Shown here in pieces: positions 27,086 to 36,375 of a stretch of 64,000 nt of DNA; the first letter of the stretch is position 1; each line of letters opens with the position of its first letter. Source of the stretch: Pseudomonas sp. TMP9 (GTDB lineage: Bacteria; Pseudomonadota; Gammaproteobacteria; Pseudomonadales; Pseudomonadaceae); contig NZ_CP149803.1 of assembly GCF_037943105.1 (NCBI RefSeq), positions 558,001 to 622,000 of the forward strand, read 5' to 3'. The notes under the pieces were generated by a model. That model had not been told where the DNA came from and did not search any database. It worked only from the letters and a program-made list of their open reading frames with translations. The position numbers were made by a program, and so were the translations under genes.

Positions 27086-28759
27086 GTGAGTGAATCAACC
27101 GTTAAACGTTGGGCCCCAAGCCGCAACGTCCTGACCATGCTGGTGGCCTTGTGGCTAATGCTGAGCATCAACCTGCCATTCTGGCGCAGCGTCTGGCAGG
27201 GCGTTGGCGGCATGAGCAACGACAGCCTGCTGTTCCTGCTCAGCTTGCCGCTGTTTGTCTGGATCTGGTTGTATGTGCTGCTCAGCCTGCTGGCCTGGGG
27301 GCGGTTGACTAAGCCGGTGCTGGCCCTGCTGGTGCTGGTGTCGGCCGCAGCCAGCTACTTTATGAACAGCTACGGCATTGTTATCGACTACAACATGCTC
27401 ACCAACGTGATGCAGACCGACAGCGCTGAAGCCATGGAGCTGTTTAATCTGCGCCTGCTGCTGTGGCTGTTGCTGTTGGGTGCAGTGCCTGCGGTGCTGA
27501 TCAGCCGGGCGCCGGTTAAGCCACTTAAATGGCGGCGCGAGTTGGCCGGCAAACTGGGCAGTATGGCGGTGTTAGTGGGCGTGTTTGCTGTGCTGGTCAT
27601 GAGCCAGTACCAACCCTATGCCTCATTAATCCGTAACCACCGCGAGGTGCGCCTGATGTTGGTGCCGTCCAATGTGGTGGCGGCCGTGCACGGTTACCTC
27701 AAGCGCGAACTGGCAGCGCCGGCCGTGCTGGAAGTGGTCGGTGCTGATGCCCATCGCATCAGCGCGGCAGGCTCCACCCATCGGCCGCGGGTTACCGTGT
27801 TGGTGGTAGGCGAAACGGCGCGCGCGGCGAACTTCTCGCTCAACGGTTATGCCCGGTTAACCAACCCCGAGTTGGCGCAGCGCGAGGTGATCAACTTCCC
27901 GCAGGCAACCTCCTGCGGTACGGCCACAGCGGTGTCGGTGCCCTGCATGTTTCAGAACGTGGGCCGCGCCGATTACAAGGATTCGATGGCCGGCAACCGC
28001 GAAGGCATGCTCGACGTGTTGCAGCGTGCCGGCGTGGATGTGCTGTGGCGCGACAACAACTCAGGCTGCAAGGGTGCGTGTGACCGCGTGCCTACAGAAG
28101 ATGTTTCGCACCTCAATCTTGCGCCGTTCTGCGTGGATGGCGAATGCCACGATGAAGCGCTGCTGCACAACCTGCAAGCCTACTTGGACGGCCTGACGCG
28201 TGACACCGTGGTGGTGTTGCACATGAAGGGCAGCCATGGCCCGGCCTATTTCAAGCGCTACCCTGCCGCATTTGAGCGCTTCACCCCGGTGTGCAAGGAG
28301 GTGCAACTGGACCGCTGCGACACGACCAGCATCGTCAACGCCTACGACAACAGCCTGCTCTACACCGACCACGTATTGGCCGCCACCATCGACCTGCTGC
28401 GCAGCAATGCGGCGCGCTTGGACACGGCGATGCTGTACCTGTCGGACCATGGCGAGTCGCTGGGTGAGCACGGCATGTACTTGCATGGCGTGCCCTATGC
28501 CATGGCCCCGAGCGAGCAAACCCATATCCCGATGCTGTTGTGGTTCTCCGATGGTATGCAGCGCAGCAGCGGTATTTCAGCGGAGTGCTTGCGTCAGCAG
28601 GCGGGTCAGCCGGTGTCGCAAGACAACCTGTTCCACTCGGTGATCGGCTTAATGGGCGTGCGCACAGCGGTCTATCAGCCGCAGCTGGATATCTTCCGTG
28701 GTTGCACGCCAGCCACGGTTGCCCAGCAGGTCAAAAGCAGCGAGTTGCGGGTTGATTAA
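27086..28759 (+). CDS. eptA: Phosphoethanolamine-lipid A transferase
   Basis: 557 residues, near the usual 545-560. Starts at GTG 27086 with CAGGTG upstream. Five N-terminal membrane helices, then a periplasmic sulfatase-fold domain: VTVLVVGETARAANFSLNGY carries the first metal Glu, and the nucleophile is Thr279 in TSCGTATAVSVPCMF; YLSDHGESLGEHGMYLHG gives the metal Asp/His. Paired cysteines for disulfides are present. The enzyme moves phosphoethanolamine from phosphatidylethanolamine to lipid A phosphates and lowers polymyxin binding. The upstream TTTCACA repeats suggest two-component control. A small membrane protein follows after 24 bases. Confidence 0.94.
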   Translation: MSESTVKRWAPSRNVLTMLVALWLMLSINLPFWRSVWQGVGGMSNDSLLFLLSLPLFVWIWLYVLLSLLAWGRLTKPVLALLVLVSAAASYFMNSYGIVIDYNMLTNVMQTDSAEAMELFNLRLLLWLLLLGAVPAVLISRAPVKPLKWRRELAGKLGSMAVLVGVFAVLVMSQYQPYASLIRNHREVRLMLVPSNVVAAVHGYLKRELAAPAVLEVVGADAHRISAAGSTHRPRVTVLVVGETARAANFSLNGYARLTNPELAQREVINFPQATSCGTATAVSVPCMFQNVGRADYKDSMAGNREGMLDVLQRAGVDVLWRDNNSGCKGACDRVPTEDVSHLNLAPFCVDGECHDEALLHNLQAYLDGLTRDTVVVLHMKGSHGPAYFKRYPAAFERFTPVCKEVQLDRCDTTSIVNAYDNSLLYTDHVLAATIDLLRSNAARLDTAMLYLSDHGESLGEHGMYLHGVPYAMAPSEQTHIPMLLWFSDGMQRSSGISAECLRQQAGQPVSQDNLFHSVIGLMGVRTAVYQPQLDIFRGCTPATVAQQVKSSELRVD

Positions 28760-28783
28760 TTCGATAAAACACGAGGTGAGGTG

Positions 28784-29581
28784 ATGCGTGATACCCCGAT
28801 TGAAGGCGCTCTGCTGAATAAAGTACCGGCGGTGACGCTGGTGTTCTGGTTGATCAAAATACTCTCGACGACGGTGGGTGAGACCGGTGCCGATTTTCTG
28901 ATTTTTAAACTGCATGTTGGCCTGCCCGTGACCACGCTGATCATGGGCGCGCTGTTGCTGCTGATCATGGCGCTGCAGTTACGCAGTGCCCGATATGAGC
29001 CCTGGGCCTACTGGTTATGCGTGGTGCAGGTGAGCATCTTTGGCACCTTGCTCACCGACAGTCTGGTGGACACCTATGGGGTGGCATTGCTCACCACCAC
29101 GGTGTTTTTCAGTGTGGCGCTGGCGCTGACGTTCGCGCTTTGGTACGCCTGCGAACGCAGCCTGTCGATCCGTGCCATTTATCCTGGGCGCCGCGAGTAT
29201 TTCTATTGGTTGGCCATTCTCATGACCTTTGCTCTCGGCACGGCTGCAGGCGACTGGGTGGCTGAGGAAATGCGCTTGGGTTATGCCGTGTCCGCGCTGT
29301 TGTTCTTGGCGGCGATTGGGCTGGTGGGCGTGGCGCATTACCTGTTCAAGCTCGGCTCAGTGCCGAGTTTTTGGATGGCCTACATCCTCACCCGACCGTT
29401 TGGAGCGTCCTGTGGTGACTGGCTGTCACACTCGGTGGCTAAAGGCGGATTAGGCCTTGGCGTGGTCGGCACCAGCGAAGTGTTTGCGGTGATTATTATC
29501 GGTTTGGTGGCTTTACTGACGTGGCAGCAGCGCAGCAGCGCAGCACGCCGCTCTCTGCCGCACGGCGCTAACAGCGGCTAG
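28784..29581 (+). CDS. Uncharacterised membrane protein (COG4705 type)
   Basis: 265 residues from ATG 28784 (AGGTGAGG upstream). Eight hydrophobic segments with internal similarity between halves: both carry a VFW.IK.L.TT.GE..AD-like string (LVFWLIKILSTTVGETGADF near the start; FWMAYILTRPFGASCGDWLS near the end). This repeated 'K/R..(T/G)...GD' pattern is characteristic of the COG4705 membrane-anchored proteins. Function is unknown; homologues in other bacteria are linked to metal or stress loci. It lies 24 bases behind eptA and should share its transcript, so an envelope stress role is plausible. Confidence 0.78.
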   Translation: MRDTPIEGALLNKVPAVTLVFWLIKILSTTVGETGADFLIFKLHVGLPVTTLIMGALLLLIMALQLRSARYEPWAYWLCVVQVSIFGTLLTDSLVDTYGVALLTTTVFFSVALALTFALWYACERSLSIRAIYPGRREYFYWLAILMTFALGTAAGDWVAEEMRLGYAVSALLFLAAIGLVGVAHYLFKLGSVPSFWMAYILTRPFGASCGDWLSHSVAKGGLGLGVVGTSEVFAVIIIGLVALLTWQQRSSAARRSLPHGANSG

Positions 29582-29612
29582 GCCACGTGAGCAGGTAGGC
29601 GCTATTGGCGGG

Positions 29613-30737
29613 TTATTTAATCGCCTTGAGCACCACAAACTTCGGCGTGGCCGCGACCTGTTCGACGCCGCGGAATAGGCGTTTAAGTTTGGCGTGGTAA
29701 CCGAGGTGGCGGTTGCCGACTATCCATAATTCGCCGCCTGTCACCAGTGCGGCACGGGCCTGTTGGAACATGCGCCACGCGAGAAAATCACCCACCACCT
29801 GCTGCTGGTGAAAGGGTGGATTGCACAGCACCACATCCAGCGAATCCGCTGCCTGATCGGCCAGGCCATCACCGGCGCGGATAGCCACTGGCCGCTCACC
29901 GAGTGCGGCGTGCCAGTTTTCCTCGGCTGATTGCACCGCCATATACGACTCATCCACCAACGTCAGCTCGGCCAGCGGACTGCCTAGGGCGTAAGCGATG
30001 CCGAGCACGCCGTTACCGCAGCCAAGGTCGGCTACGCGCATGCGGCTCAGGTGTTTAGGCAGGTGCGGCAGAAAGGCGCGGGTGCCGATATCCACGTCTT
30101 CGCGGCAGAACACATTGGCGTGGTTACGCAGCTCAATGGCAGGTTTGTCGAGCAGGTAGCGCGTGGGGTAGGGCGATACTGGGGTCGGCTTTGCTTCAGG
30201 CGTAGCGATCAGCAGGCGGGCTTTTTTCACCGCCAACGAAGCTTGTACTGGGCCGACGAACTGCGCCAGTAGATCACCGGCTGCGCGCGGCAGATGCTTG
30301 ACCATGGCCGCAGCGATCACCTGCGCGCCGGGCGCCAATTGGCCATGCAGGCGAATCAGTTGCTCCTCCAGCAGCGCCAGCGTTTTGGGTACGCGGATTA
30401 GCACCACATCGAACGGTCCCTGCGCCGTCGCGCTGGCCGGAACAAAATTCACCGCATCTGCCGGCAACTGGTTGCGCTGCAGGTTGACCTGCAGGCCAAG
30501 GTGGCCGAGGTGCGAGTCACCGCTGCTGGTCACGCGGGCAACCCCGACCAGGCTGGCCGCCAGCGCACCAAAATTATCATTCAGCACTAATACCCGCGCC
30601 GCGTCAGGTAGCCCTTGTTCATGCACATGGTTAAGCAGGTATTCGTCAGCCGCATCAAACGCTTGCAGCGGCTCATGCGGTTGGTCGGGTTGGCGAATCA
30701 GATCAAGTTGGGCAAACGGGGTGCTGAGCAGGGGCAT
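29613..30737 (-). CDS. rlmG: 23S rRNA guanine-1835 N2-methyltransferase RlmG
   Basis: 374 residues, the length I recall for P. aeruginosa RlmG. Start ATG 30737 (reading MPLLSTPFAQLDLIRQPDQP); the longer frame to 30764 lacks a ribosome site. Two Rossmann-like domains: the N-terminal one is degenerate, and the C-terminal catalytic one has SAM motif ADLGCGNGVLGIAYAL and the NPPF tetrad (VLCNPPFHQQQ) of N-methyltransferases acting on exocyclic amines. Modifies G1835 of 23S rRNA in naked RNA. Divergent from fpr. Confidence 0.92.
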   Translation of the reverse strand: MPLLSTPFAQLDLIRQPDQPHEPLQAFDAADEYLLNHVHEQGLPDAARVLVLNDNFGALAASLVGVARVTSSGDSHLGHLGLQVNLQRNQLPADAVNFVPASATAQGPFDVVLIRVPKTLALLEEQLIRLHGQLAPGAQVIAAAMVKHLPRAAGDLLAQFVGPVQASLAVKKARLLIATPEAKPTPVSPYPTRYLLDKPAIELRNHANVFCREDVDIGTRAFLPHLPKHLSRMRVADLGCGNGVLGIAYALGSPLAELTLVDESYMAVQSAEENWHAALGERPVAIRAGDGLADQAADSLDVVLCNPPFHQQQVVGDFLAWRMFQQARAALVTGGELWIVGNRHLGYHAKLKRLFRGVEQVAATPKFVVLKAIK

Positions 30738-30962
30738 GGGGAACTCGGTTGCGGGCCGGGGCAAAGTGCGTGGGTGGCTATTGTCGGTGCAAGTGCGGCA
30801 AAAGTCTTGGCGCTGAGCGTTGCATCAGTCCATCAGCGCTTGGCACTGCACCCTGTTAGCGCCGTGCCCGGCGCATGGCGGGCCGTGAGTGGCAAGCGTG
30901 CCGGGCCGGAAACGCCGCGGATCGACTTACACCAAGAGCCCCCAAGGTTTGCCGGTGTTTGT

Positions 30963-30996
30963 AGGGCGTGCTTTACGCGACACTGGGGTACGCCCT
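30963..30996 (+). other. Hairpin in the fpr leader
   Basis: AGGGCGT (30963-30969) pairs with ACGCCCT (30990-30996) around a 20-base loop and is followed by TTT, 13 bases before the GGAG ribosome site of fpr. It could be a weak attenuator or simply chance. The rest of the 280-base divergent gap shows no clear promoter. Confidence 0.3.
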
Positions 30997-31017
30997 TTGC
31001 ATCAGCCCGGAGCTCGC

Positions 31018-31791
31018 ATGACCCGTGATGACAAGTACACCCAACAAACCCTGAGCGATATTCAGGTGTGGTCGCCCAGTTTATTCAGCCTGCGCTGCAG
31101 TCGCGATGCGGGGTTTCGCTTTAACGCCGGACAGTTTGCTCGTTTAGGGGTAGAAACAGCCGATGGCACGCGGGTCTGGCGTGCCTACTCGATGGCCTCG
31201 GCACCTCATGATGAGTTTCTGGAGTTCTTCTCCATCGTCGTGCCGGGCGGTGAATTCACCTCCGAGCTGAACCGGCTGCAGGTCGGCGACAGCCTGCTGG
31301 TGGAAAAGCAAGCGCTGGGCTTTCTCACCCTCGACCGTTTTCCAGATGGCCGCGACCTTTGGTTGCTGGCCAGTGGCACGGGGTTGGCGCCCTTTTTATC
31401 AATCTTGCAGGGGTTAGACGTGTGGCAGCGTTTTGATCGGGTGGTGTTGGTGTACAGCGCACGCACGGCCAGCGAATTAGCTTATCAGCCGCTGATTCAG
31501 GGGTTGATGCAGCAGGCGCATTTGCAGGAATACGCCGAGCGCTTTGTCTACCTGCCGTTGGTCACCCGTGAGCAGGTGCCCGGTTGCCTGCATGGGCGCA
31601 TCACCACGTTGCTAACCAGTGGTGAGCTGGAGCATGCAGCCGGGTTGCAGCTTGAGCCGGCGCATTCGCGGCTGATGATTTGCGGCAACCCACAGATGAT
31701 TGACGACACCCGCACGCTGCTCAAACAGCGCGATCTGCAACTCAGCCTAAGTCGCCGGCCGGGTCAGGTGGCGGTGGAGAATTACTGGTAG
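31018..31791 (+). CDS. fpr: Ferredoxin/flavodoxin-NADP+ reductase
   Basis: 257 residues from ATG 31018 (GGAG at 31009-31012). Bacterial subclass-I FNR: FAD loop RAYSMASAP, NADP-binding LLASGTGLAPFLSIL, MICGNPQMIDD for NADP specificity, and the C-terminal VENYW with an aromatic end residue stacking on FAD. It moves electrons between NADPH and ferredoxin or flavodoxin in the cytoplasm, and helps oxidative-stress defence and iron-sulfur chemistry. The gene overlaps the histidine kinase tail to tail by 50 bases. Pseudomonads carry two Fpr forms; this matches the one next to mscL in PAO1 (from memory). Confidence 0.9.
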   Translation: MTRDDKYTQQTLSDIQVWSPSLFSLRCSRDAGFRFNAGQFARLGVETADGTRVWRAYSMASAPHDEFLEFFSIVVPGGEFTSELNRLQVGDSLLVEKQALGFLTLDRFPDGRDLWLLASGTGLAPFLSILQGLDVWQRFDRVVLVYSARTASELAYQPLIQGLMQQAHLQEYAERFVYLPLVTREQVPGCLHGRITTLLTSGELEHAAGLQLEPAHSRLMICGNPQMIDDTRTLLKQRDLQLSLSRRPGQVAVENYW

Positions 31792-34177
31792 GTGATTGCA
31801 CCGTAATGCTTGGCTGCTCGCCTGACGGTGCGCTGATCGGTAGGCGAATGGCGAAGCGTGCCCCCCAGCCTGGCTGGCTGGCCACTTCCAATTTACCGCC
31901 GAGCACCCCGGTGACCAGGTTGTGCACAATATTGAGGCCCAAGCCGCTGCCGCCCTGGCCCAAGCGGGTGGTGAAGAAGGGGTCGAAAATACGCGGCAGG
32001 TTTTCCTCGGCGATGCCGTGGCCATTGTCTGACAGCGCCAGTTCAATCCAGCCAGGTTCATAGGGGAAGGCATACAAGCCGATCTTGCCGTGAGTCAGGC
32101 CACTTAGGCCGTGGGTCAGCGCATTGTTGATCAGGTTCACCAGCACTTGGCCTAGCGCGCCGGGGTAGCTGTCCAGCTCGATGCTGTCGTCGATGTTGCT
32201 CTCGATCACGAACGGCGTCTTTTTTAGCGTGGGTCCAAGGGTAATGATGATTTCCTTGACCACCTCGCTGAGCTGGAAGCGTCGGCGTTGCGCGCTGGCT
32301 TGGTCGACGGCCACTTGCTTGAAGCTGGTGATCAACTCGCTGGCCCTGCGCAGGTTACGCACCAGAATGTCAGTGGCGGTTTTGTTGTCCTCGATAAACT
32401 GCTCCAGCGTTGAGCGCTTCAACGCACCATTGGTTATGGCTGCGGCGATACTGCGGCTGTGATCTTCCAGGGTGCTGGCCGCCATCAGGCTGTTGCCCAC
32501 CGGGGTATTGAGCTCATGGGCGATGCCCGCCACCAGCGAGCCCAGTGCCGCCAATTTTTCACTCTGCACCAGTTCTTTTTGGGCTATTTGCAGGGATTTC
32601 ATGGCCTGGCTCAGCTCGGTGTTGCTTTGGCTGAGGGCCTCGGTGCGCTCTGTGACACGTTGCTCTAGGGTGGTGTTGAGTTCGCGGTAGGCGATTTCAA
32701 CTTTTTTCTGGTCAGTGACGTCGATGTCCATGCACACAAAAATTTGCCGGTTCTCACTGCTTGGCAGGATGAAGGTGGTGCCAAGGAGGAACACCTGACG
32801 TTTATCCGGCAGGCATAGTTCACTCAGGTAAGGCCCGATGCTGGCACCCTTGGTGGCTTCTTCGAGCACCGCCATAAACAGCCGCTGTTGTTCCGCGCTG
32901 AACAGCAGTTTGTCGAGGGTCTGGCCCAGCGCCTGATCACGGCTTATCCCATAGAGCGTCTCGCTGGCATGGTTCCACAGTACAACTCGGCCTTGGGCAT
33001 CAAACCATTGGATGGCGACGTTGGGTGTATTTTCCAGGGTGGCCAGCAGGCGATCCTCGCTTTCGCGCAAGCTCTGGGCGGTTGACTGCAGCGCTTGCTC
33101 GCGCTCGCGTATAGCGCCGACCATGCGTCTGAGGCTGGCGCTCAAGGTATTCAATTCACTGATGGAGGTGGTTTGCATGGCCAAGTCGTAACGGCCGCTG
33201 GCAATCTGCCGAACCTGACGGCTGAACGCCGATATTTTATTAGCCAAGCCCCAGCTGGTGAATGCTGCAATACCTATTGCCACAGCCAACGTCGCCGCCA
33301 GGGAAAAGATTAGCCGTTGCCAAGTTGCGTTCAGCAGGGCGTAGGCCTGCTCGCGGGGCTGAGCCACCAGCACTTGCCAGTCGGGACCGCTCACCGTGCG
33401 CGCCAGGCCGACCATCTCTTGGCCTTCGATGGTTAAGCGCTGCACGCCTGGGCGGGTGCTCTGGAAAACCGCTAGATGACCAAGGTTCAACTGTTGGCTG
33501 ACCGTGCGGGTTTGCGAACTGGCGATCAGTTGGCGCTGACGATCAACAATCAAAACCTGCAGCGCACCATCCTGGCTTAACTGCCTGGCAAGTTCGGGCA
33601 GTGGACTGATCGCCACCTCGCCGATCAGGGTGCGTTGGCCAAGCGGTTTAGCCAAGGCGACGGCCAAGCGCGAGCTGACGGTTGATAGAAAACTGTTGGA
33701 CCAAGCGCCCGTTTGTTCGGCCTGAGCGTTGCGCACAAAATCCCGCGCAGAGATATCTAAGCCGTAAAGGTTTTGCCTCAGGCTGCGCTTGGTTGCCGGC
33801 ATGCCGACGGCACGGATACGCCCTTGCGCGTCGCTCAGGTAGATGGCTTCGTAGAAGTCCGACGTGTCCGCGTAGGCGTCGAGCAGGGTCTGTATCTGCG
33901 CGTCGCTGAGGTCCGCGGAGCTGTCGAACAGGCGGGCTAGAGAACTCAGTTCGCGGTCGGCAATGGCAAAGTGGCGCTCCAGTTGGCGGGCAATATTATC
34001 GGCGGCAAAGCCCTGGCGGGTGTCGACATCCTCAAGTAGCAGGGGCTCGTAATACAGTCGAAACAACAGTGCGATGGCGAGGATCGGCAGTGCGGCGACG
34101 ATGATAAAGCGGCTCGCCAGGGTTAGGAGAAGGGGGCGCGCCCTGAGCAGGTTACTCAGGGTCGATAAAGCGGCCAT
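31742..34177 (-). CDS. Sensor histidine kinase (periplasmic sensor-HAMP-PAS-HisKA-HATPase)
   Basis: 811 residues. Membrane segment 1 near 18-45 (FIIVAALPILAIALLFRLYY), a periplasmic region of about 230 residues with a Cache look, segment 2 near 285-310, HAMP, PAS (ATLENTPNVAIQWFDAQGRV), a long coiled coil, then the kinase core. The phospho-acceptor is His554 in GIAHELNTPVGNSL; the N box is NLINNALTHGL, with DNGHGI and GGSGLGLNIV after it. No receiver domain is attached. It ends an operon: its start overlaps the binding-protein stop by 26 bases, and the response regulator is the first gene. It should sense a bound periplasmic lipoprotein and phosphorylate that regulator. Confidence 0.9.
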   Translation of the reverse strand: MAALSTLSNLLRARPLLLTLASRFIIVAALPILAIALLFRLYYEPLLLEDVDTRQGFAADNIARQLERHFAIADRELSSLARLFDSSADLSDAQIQTLLDAYADTSDFYEAIYLSDAQGRIRAVGMPATKRSLRQNLYGLDISARDFVRNAQAEQTGAWSNSFLSTVSSRLAVALAKPLGQRTLIGEVAISPLPELARQLSQDGALQVLIVDRQRQLIASSQTRTVSQQLNLGHLAVFQSTRPGVQRLTIEGQEMVGLARTVSGPDWQVLVAQPREQAYALLNATWQRLIFSLAATLAVAIGIAAFTSWGLANKISAFSRQVRQIASGRYDLAMQTTSISELNTLSASLRRMVGAIREREQALQSTAQSLRESEDRLLATLENTPNVAIQWFDAQGRVVLWNHASETLYGISRDQALGQTLDKLLFSAEQQRLFMAVLEEATKGASIGPYLSELCLPDKRQVFLLGTTFILPSSENRQIFVCMDIDVTDQKKVEIAYRELNTTLEQRVTERTEALSQSNTELSQAMKSLQIAQKELVQSEKLAALGSLVAGIAHELNTPVGNSLMAASTLEDHSRSIAAAITNGALKRSTLEQFIEDNKTATDILVRNLRRASELITSFKQVAVDQASAQRRRFQLSEVVKEIIITLGPTLKKTPFVIESNIDDSIELDSYPGALGQVLVNLINNALTHGLSGLTHGKIGLYAFPYEPGWIELALSDNGHGIAEENLPRIFDPFFTTRLGQGGSGLGLNIVHNLVTGVLGGKLEVASQPGWGARFAIRLPISAPSGEQPSITVQSPTSNSPPPPDPAGDLG

Positions 34178-35270
34178 GTTTCACCACTCTCAGGTAATTA
34201 TGGTTGTTGTTGTCACCGAAAGCGTCGAAGACGATCGGTTGCTGCAGGCCCTCGAAGCGGCGGATGCGCAACAGCGTTTGCTTAAGATGTTCGTCGGGCT
34301 GGCGAGCAGCGATGGCGTGCAGCAGGACCTGAGTGGCGTTGTAACCGGTGACCGCGGCGGTATCAACGTCCTGACCAAAACGGGCTTGGTATTGGCTGCG
34401 GAACGATTTGAATAGCGGGCTTGCATCATTGAGATCAAAGACCTGTGAAGTGATCAGCCCCTCAACCGATTGACCGCCCATTTCCAGCAGGGCATCAGCC
34501 GCCGCCCAAGAGGGCGTCGCCAGCACCACGTCAGGTTGTTTTTGGCGCAGGTGCGAGGCGAGCATGGCGGTGTCGAGGGCGCTGCTGACCATCACGACGG
34601 CCTGGGTGCCGGGTTTCAGAGCGGCGCTGGCTAGTTCGGCATACTGCGCCTCTGGGATGCGCTGGAAGGCAACCGGCTCGGTAATCTGCCCGCCCAACGT
34701 GGTGAAGTGCGTCGTGAAGTCCGCCACCCAAGGCGTTGTGAAAGTGGCATTACTTTGCTCAACCACCAGGCTTGCCTGGGTAATGCCGAGGCGGTTGTGC
34801 AGGTGTTCGGCAATGTCACGGGCATCCGGGTTGTGGTGGCCAAGGGTGCGAAAGAACATATCGTCCTTGCCGGCCAGCAAGGGCGAAAGCGGCGTAATGC
34901 CCATCAGTAAAATGTTGGCGTCGGTAAACGGCTGCGCTAATGCTTCGGCAATCACGCTGGTCATCGGCCCCAGAACTGCATCGACCTTAAGGTCAATCAG
35001 CCGTTTGGCGGCTTGTTTGGCCCGTTGCGGATCAAAACCGTCGTCTTGCAGCAGCATTTCAATGGGGCGGCCCTGAATACCGCCGCGTTCATTGCGCTGT
35101 TCAATAGCCAGCTGAATGCCATTGCGCCCGGAAATGCCCAGACTGGCACTGGCCCCCGAACTGTCGACGATAACCCCAAGGCGCACGGGTTGCAGCGTAG
35201 CGTCCGGCTCGCCGCAGGCCGTCAGCAGCGCAGCAATAAGCAGCCCGGTAAGTGAGTGTTTAATTCTCAC
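34152..35270 (-). CDS. Periplasmic binding lipoprotein (branched-chain amino acid type), paralogue 2
   Basis: 372 residues from GTG 35268-35270; the longer frame to 35324 would overlap its neighbour by 65 bases and lacks a signal peptide at its start. Signal peptide with lipobox (LLTACGEPD), then a type-1 periplasmic-binding fold (Peripla_BP_6): VRLGVIVDSSGASASLG, RNGIQLAIEQRN and AVLGPMTSVIAEALAQPF. It is clearly a paralogue of the preceding gene, including the C-terminal KQTLLRIRRFEGLQQPI. It overlaps the upstream gene by 11 bases and the kinase by 26. No ABC permease or ATPase is near, so a sensory role fits better than transport. Confidence 0.88.
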   Translation of the reverse strand: MRIKHSLTGLLIAALLTACGEPDATLQPVRLGVIVDSSGASASLGISGRNGIQLAIEQRNERGGIQGRPIEMLLQDDGFDPQRAKQAAKRLIDLKVDAVLGPMTSVIAEALAQPFTDANILLMGITPLSPLLAGKDDMFFRTLGHHNPDARDIAEHLHNRLGITQASLVVEQSNATFTTPWVADFTTHFTTLGGQITEPVAFQRIPEAQYAELASAALKPGTQAVVMVSSALDTAMLASHLRQKQPDVVLATPSWAAADALLEMGGQSVEGLITSQVFDLNDASPLFKSFRSQYQARFGQDVDTAAVTGYNATQVLLHAIAARQPDEHLKQTLLRIRRFEGLQQPIVFDAFGDNNNHNYLRVVKHGRFIDPE

Positions 35271-36372
35271 GCAGATACTGGCCTTTGTGGATGCGGGTGA
35301 TGAAAGTCGGGCTGTGAGTGTCACCGAATTCGTCTAGCTCGATGGGGCCCTGCAAGCCGTCAAAACGGCGCAGGCGCAGCAGCGTTTGCTTGAGCGTTTC
35401 GTCGTCACCCTGTTCAGTCAAACCCTGCAGCACGACGCGGGTGGAGTTGTAGGCGGTCAATGCGGGAAAGCTCAGTGCCTCGCCATAGCGAGTGCTAAAG
35501 GCTTGTTTGAATGCTGTAAATGCAGCGGAGGTGTCTTGCATGTTGATGTACTGCGCCACGATCACGTCTTCGACTGCATTGCCGCCTAGTTCAACCAACT
35601 TGCCGCTGCCGGCCCATTCAGCGGTGGCAATAATTAGCGACTCGTGCTGTTGGCGCAGCTGATTAATCAGCAGGGCGGCGTCTAGTGCGCTGGTGATAAG
35701 CAGCACGGCTTGGGGCTTTTCAGTCAGTGCCTGACGGGCCAGTTGGGTGTAGTCGAGTGCAGTAGACGACTCGAACACAGTGGTGTGCACAATGCGCCCA
35801 CCGAGCGCGTTGAGGCGTGTGCTGAAGTGGCCTGCCCACGTATCGGTATAGGCTTTGTTGCGATGATCGACGATCAGGCTGACGCGCTTGATGCTGTGCC
35901 GTTGGTTCAAGAAGGTAGCCATCACGCGGGCGTGTTCGTCATTGCTGCCAATGGTGCGGAAGAACTGGTCATCGCGGCCATTGAGCAGGTCGGTGCTCAC
36001 CGGCCCGCCCATTAACAGCACGCCAGCCTCGGTGGCCATTGGCGCAAGCGCCATGGCAACGGTGCTGGTCATCGGCCCGATGACGGCGTCTACGCGCTGC
36101 TCCAGCAGCTCAGCCAAGGCTTTTTTGCCCTGCTCTGGGTTCAGCTCATCGTCGCGAATGATCAGTTGCACGCTGCGGCCGTGGTTAATGGCTGCCGCGT
36201 TGTGTTGCTCAACGGCCAACTGCGCGCCATTACGAGCGGCAAGGCCTAGGTCGGCATTGGCCCCGGACAGGCCGCCGATAAAGCCCAAGCGGATCGGCTC
36301 TGGGTCGCTGCAGGCACCGCTGAGTAACGTGAGCGCGATCAGGGCAATGCGCGACAATTTAAGGCGAGGCAT
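35260..36372 (-). CDS. Periplasmic binding lipoprotein (branched-chain amino acid type), paralogue 1
   Basis: 370 residues. Signal peptide with lipobox (LLSGACSDPE) and a Peripla_BP_6 fold: IRLGFIGGLSGANADLGLAA, RNGAQLAVEQHN, AVIGPMTSTVAMALAPM, LMGGPVSTDLLNGRDDQFF. The serine/threonine pairs after GxxSG and GPMTS are where LivJ-like proteins hold the alpha-amino/carboxyl group of the ligand, so an amino-acid-like ligand is likely. It begins 3 bases after the response regulator stop and overlaps the second binding protein by 11 bases. Likely the ligand sensor for the kinase at the operon end. Confidence 0.88.
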   Translation of the reverse strand: MPRLKLSRIALIALTLLSGACSDPEPIRLGFIGGLSGANADLGLAARNGAQLAVEQHNAAAINHGRSVQLIIRDDELNPEQGKKALAELLEQRVDAVIGPMTSTVAMALAPMATEAGVLLMGGPVSTDLLNGRDDQFFRTIGSNDEHARVMATFLNQRHSIKRVSLIVDHRNKAYTDTWAGHFSTRLNALGGRIVHTTVFESSTALDYTQLARQALTEKPQAVLLITSALDAALLINQLRQQHESLIIATAEWAGSGKLVELGGNAVEDVIVAQYINMQDTSAAFTAFKQAFSTRYGEALSFPALTAYNSTRVVLQGLTEQGDDETLKQTLLRLRRFDGLQGPIELDEFGDTHSPTFITRIHKGQYLREN

Positions 36373-36375
36373 GGC

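Noticed and set aside
34698..34731. Possible ABC transporter role for the two binding lipoproteins
   Set aside because: No permease or ATPase gene occurs near; kinase and regulator genes overlap or abut them instead.
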